Positions 8,223-8,462 of a stretch of DNA of 8,462 nucleotides are shown here, piece after piece. This DNA is from CAZADH01 sp964483805 (GTDB lineage: Bacteria > Muiribacteriota > Ozemobacteria > Ozemobacterales > Ozemobacteraceae). The notes beneath the pieces are model-generated. The model worked only from the letters and a program-made list of their open reading frames with translations. It had not been told where the DNA came from and searched no databases. A program made the translations under genes and the position numbers. The stretch lies in contig CAZADH010000274.1 in the NCBI GenBank assembly GCA_964483805.1, positions 1 to 8,462 on the forward strand. Reading direction: 5' to 3'. Each line of letters opens with the position of its first letter. Position 1 is the first letter of the stretch.

Positions 8223-8251
8223 TTGTACTTTGGCGAACCCCATGGTACAGT
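8223..8251 (+). promoter_or_regulatory. Weak promoter-like pair with overlapping inverted repeat upstream of the plus-strand gene
   Basis: TTGTAC (8223-8228), 17 bp, then TACAGT (8246-8251) resembles a weak -35/-10 pair oriented toward the gene at 8302. The same stretch is an imperfect inverted repeat: TGTACttTGG (8224-8233) and CCAtgGTACA (8240-8249), 8 of 10 positions paired around a 6-bp centre. A dimeric repressor binding here would cover the promoter. Each signal alone is modest. Confidence 0.3.
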
Positions 8252-8279
8252 CGGCTCACCTTCAAGGAAGGAAAAAATC

Positions 8280-8287
8280 GAGGAGGG
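8280..8287 (+). promoter_or_regulatory. Ribosome binding site of the plus-strand gene
   Basis: GAGGAGGG, a strong Shine-Dalgarno, but 14 nt before the ATG at 8302, which is longer than usual. In-frame TAA at 8290-8292 rules out an earlier start in this frame, so either the spacing is simply long or initiation is weak. Confidence 0.5.
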
Positions 8288-8301
8288 AGTAACAAATAGC
8301 A

Positions 8302-8462
8302 ATGAATCATCCCGACAAAGACCTGTTTGAGATGTATGAGGACGCCGGAATTTTCTTTCTGCGTTCGATCAGTCGGTATCTCAATTGGCAGTTAACCGCC
8401 CAGGACATCTGGGAATTGGCGGCCATTGCCAACGGTGGTGGATTCACAGCATTTGTCAATAC
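8302..8462 (+). CDS. Unidentified protein, N-terminal part (divergent gene)
   Basis: An open frame of 53 complete codons runs off the right edge. It begins MNHPDKDLFEMYEDAGIFF and continues with RSISRYLNWQ, QDIWELAAIANGG and FTAFVN. I do not recognise it. It has no signal peptide; the N-terminus is acidic and looks helical and soluble, so a cytoplasmic protein is likely. It is divergent from the PBP operon across 197 bp. A Shine-Dalgarno and an in-frame upstream stop support the ATG at 8302. Third positions vary more in A/T than in its GC-rich neighbours over this short piece, but too little is present to draw conclusions. Confidence 0.6.
   Translation, partial: MNHPDKDLFEMYEDAGIFFLRSISRYLNWQLTAQDIWELAAIANGGGFTAFVN

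Noticed and set aside
7112..8299. Plus-strand open frame of 395 codons opposite the PBP N-terminal half and the intergenic region
   Set aside because: Antisense shadow of the GT51 domain. It has no recognisable domain and runs through the divergent promoters.

Overview
The window is a high-GC bacterial fragment. It is almost entirely filled by one leftward transcription unit on the minus strand, with the start of one divergent gene at the right edge. The class A penicillin-binding protein and the signal peptides point to a peptidoglycan-making, probably diderm bacterium. The giant two-domain membrane protein recalls large uncharacterised proteins that I associate with Planctomycetes-like and other poorly cultured phyla, but this is an impression only and the sequence does not fix the taxon. 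Two runs of exactly ten Ns suggest a scaffolded short-read (possibly metagenomic) assembly.

Layout, in the direction of leftward transcription. A 197-bp divergent intergenic region (8105-8301) holds a good sigma70-type promoter for the minus-strand genes and a weaker promoter-like pair with an overlapping inverted repeat for the plus-strand gene. Then comes a complete PBP1A-type bifunctional peptidoglycan synthase (5696-8104). It is followed by a 132-bp spacer with a perfect 9-bp UUCG-loop hairpin and a strong ribosome binding site. Next is one very large gene (3-5563) encoding a secreted or membrane-anchored protein of about 1846 residues. Its stop codon overlaps the ATG of a further gene, of which only two codons are visible (1-6).

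As submitted, the giant gene looks broken into three frames. Both frame changes fall exactly at the two 10-N runs (2360-2369 and 2667-2676). In both cases a true gap length divisible by three restores one continuous frame, and zero works cleanly. The rebuilt protein is an internal tandem duplication: two predicted extracytoplasmic, beta-rich ectodomains of roughly 600-680 residues, each followed by membrane helices and joined by a charged low-complexity linker plus more helices. Predicted topology obeys the positive-inside rule and puts both ectodomains outside the cytoplasmic membrane.

The PBP polymerises and crosslinks peptidoglycan. The giant protein, probably co-transcribed with it, would lie in the same compartment with both large domains exposed. 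A role in envelope structure or in organising wall synthesis is possible, but this rests only on position and topology. No RNA genes, CRISPR arrays, insertion sequences or phage genes were seen.
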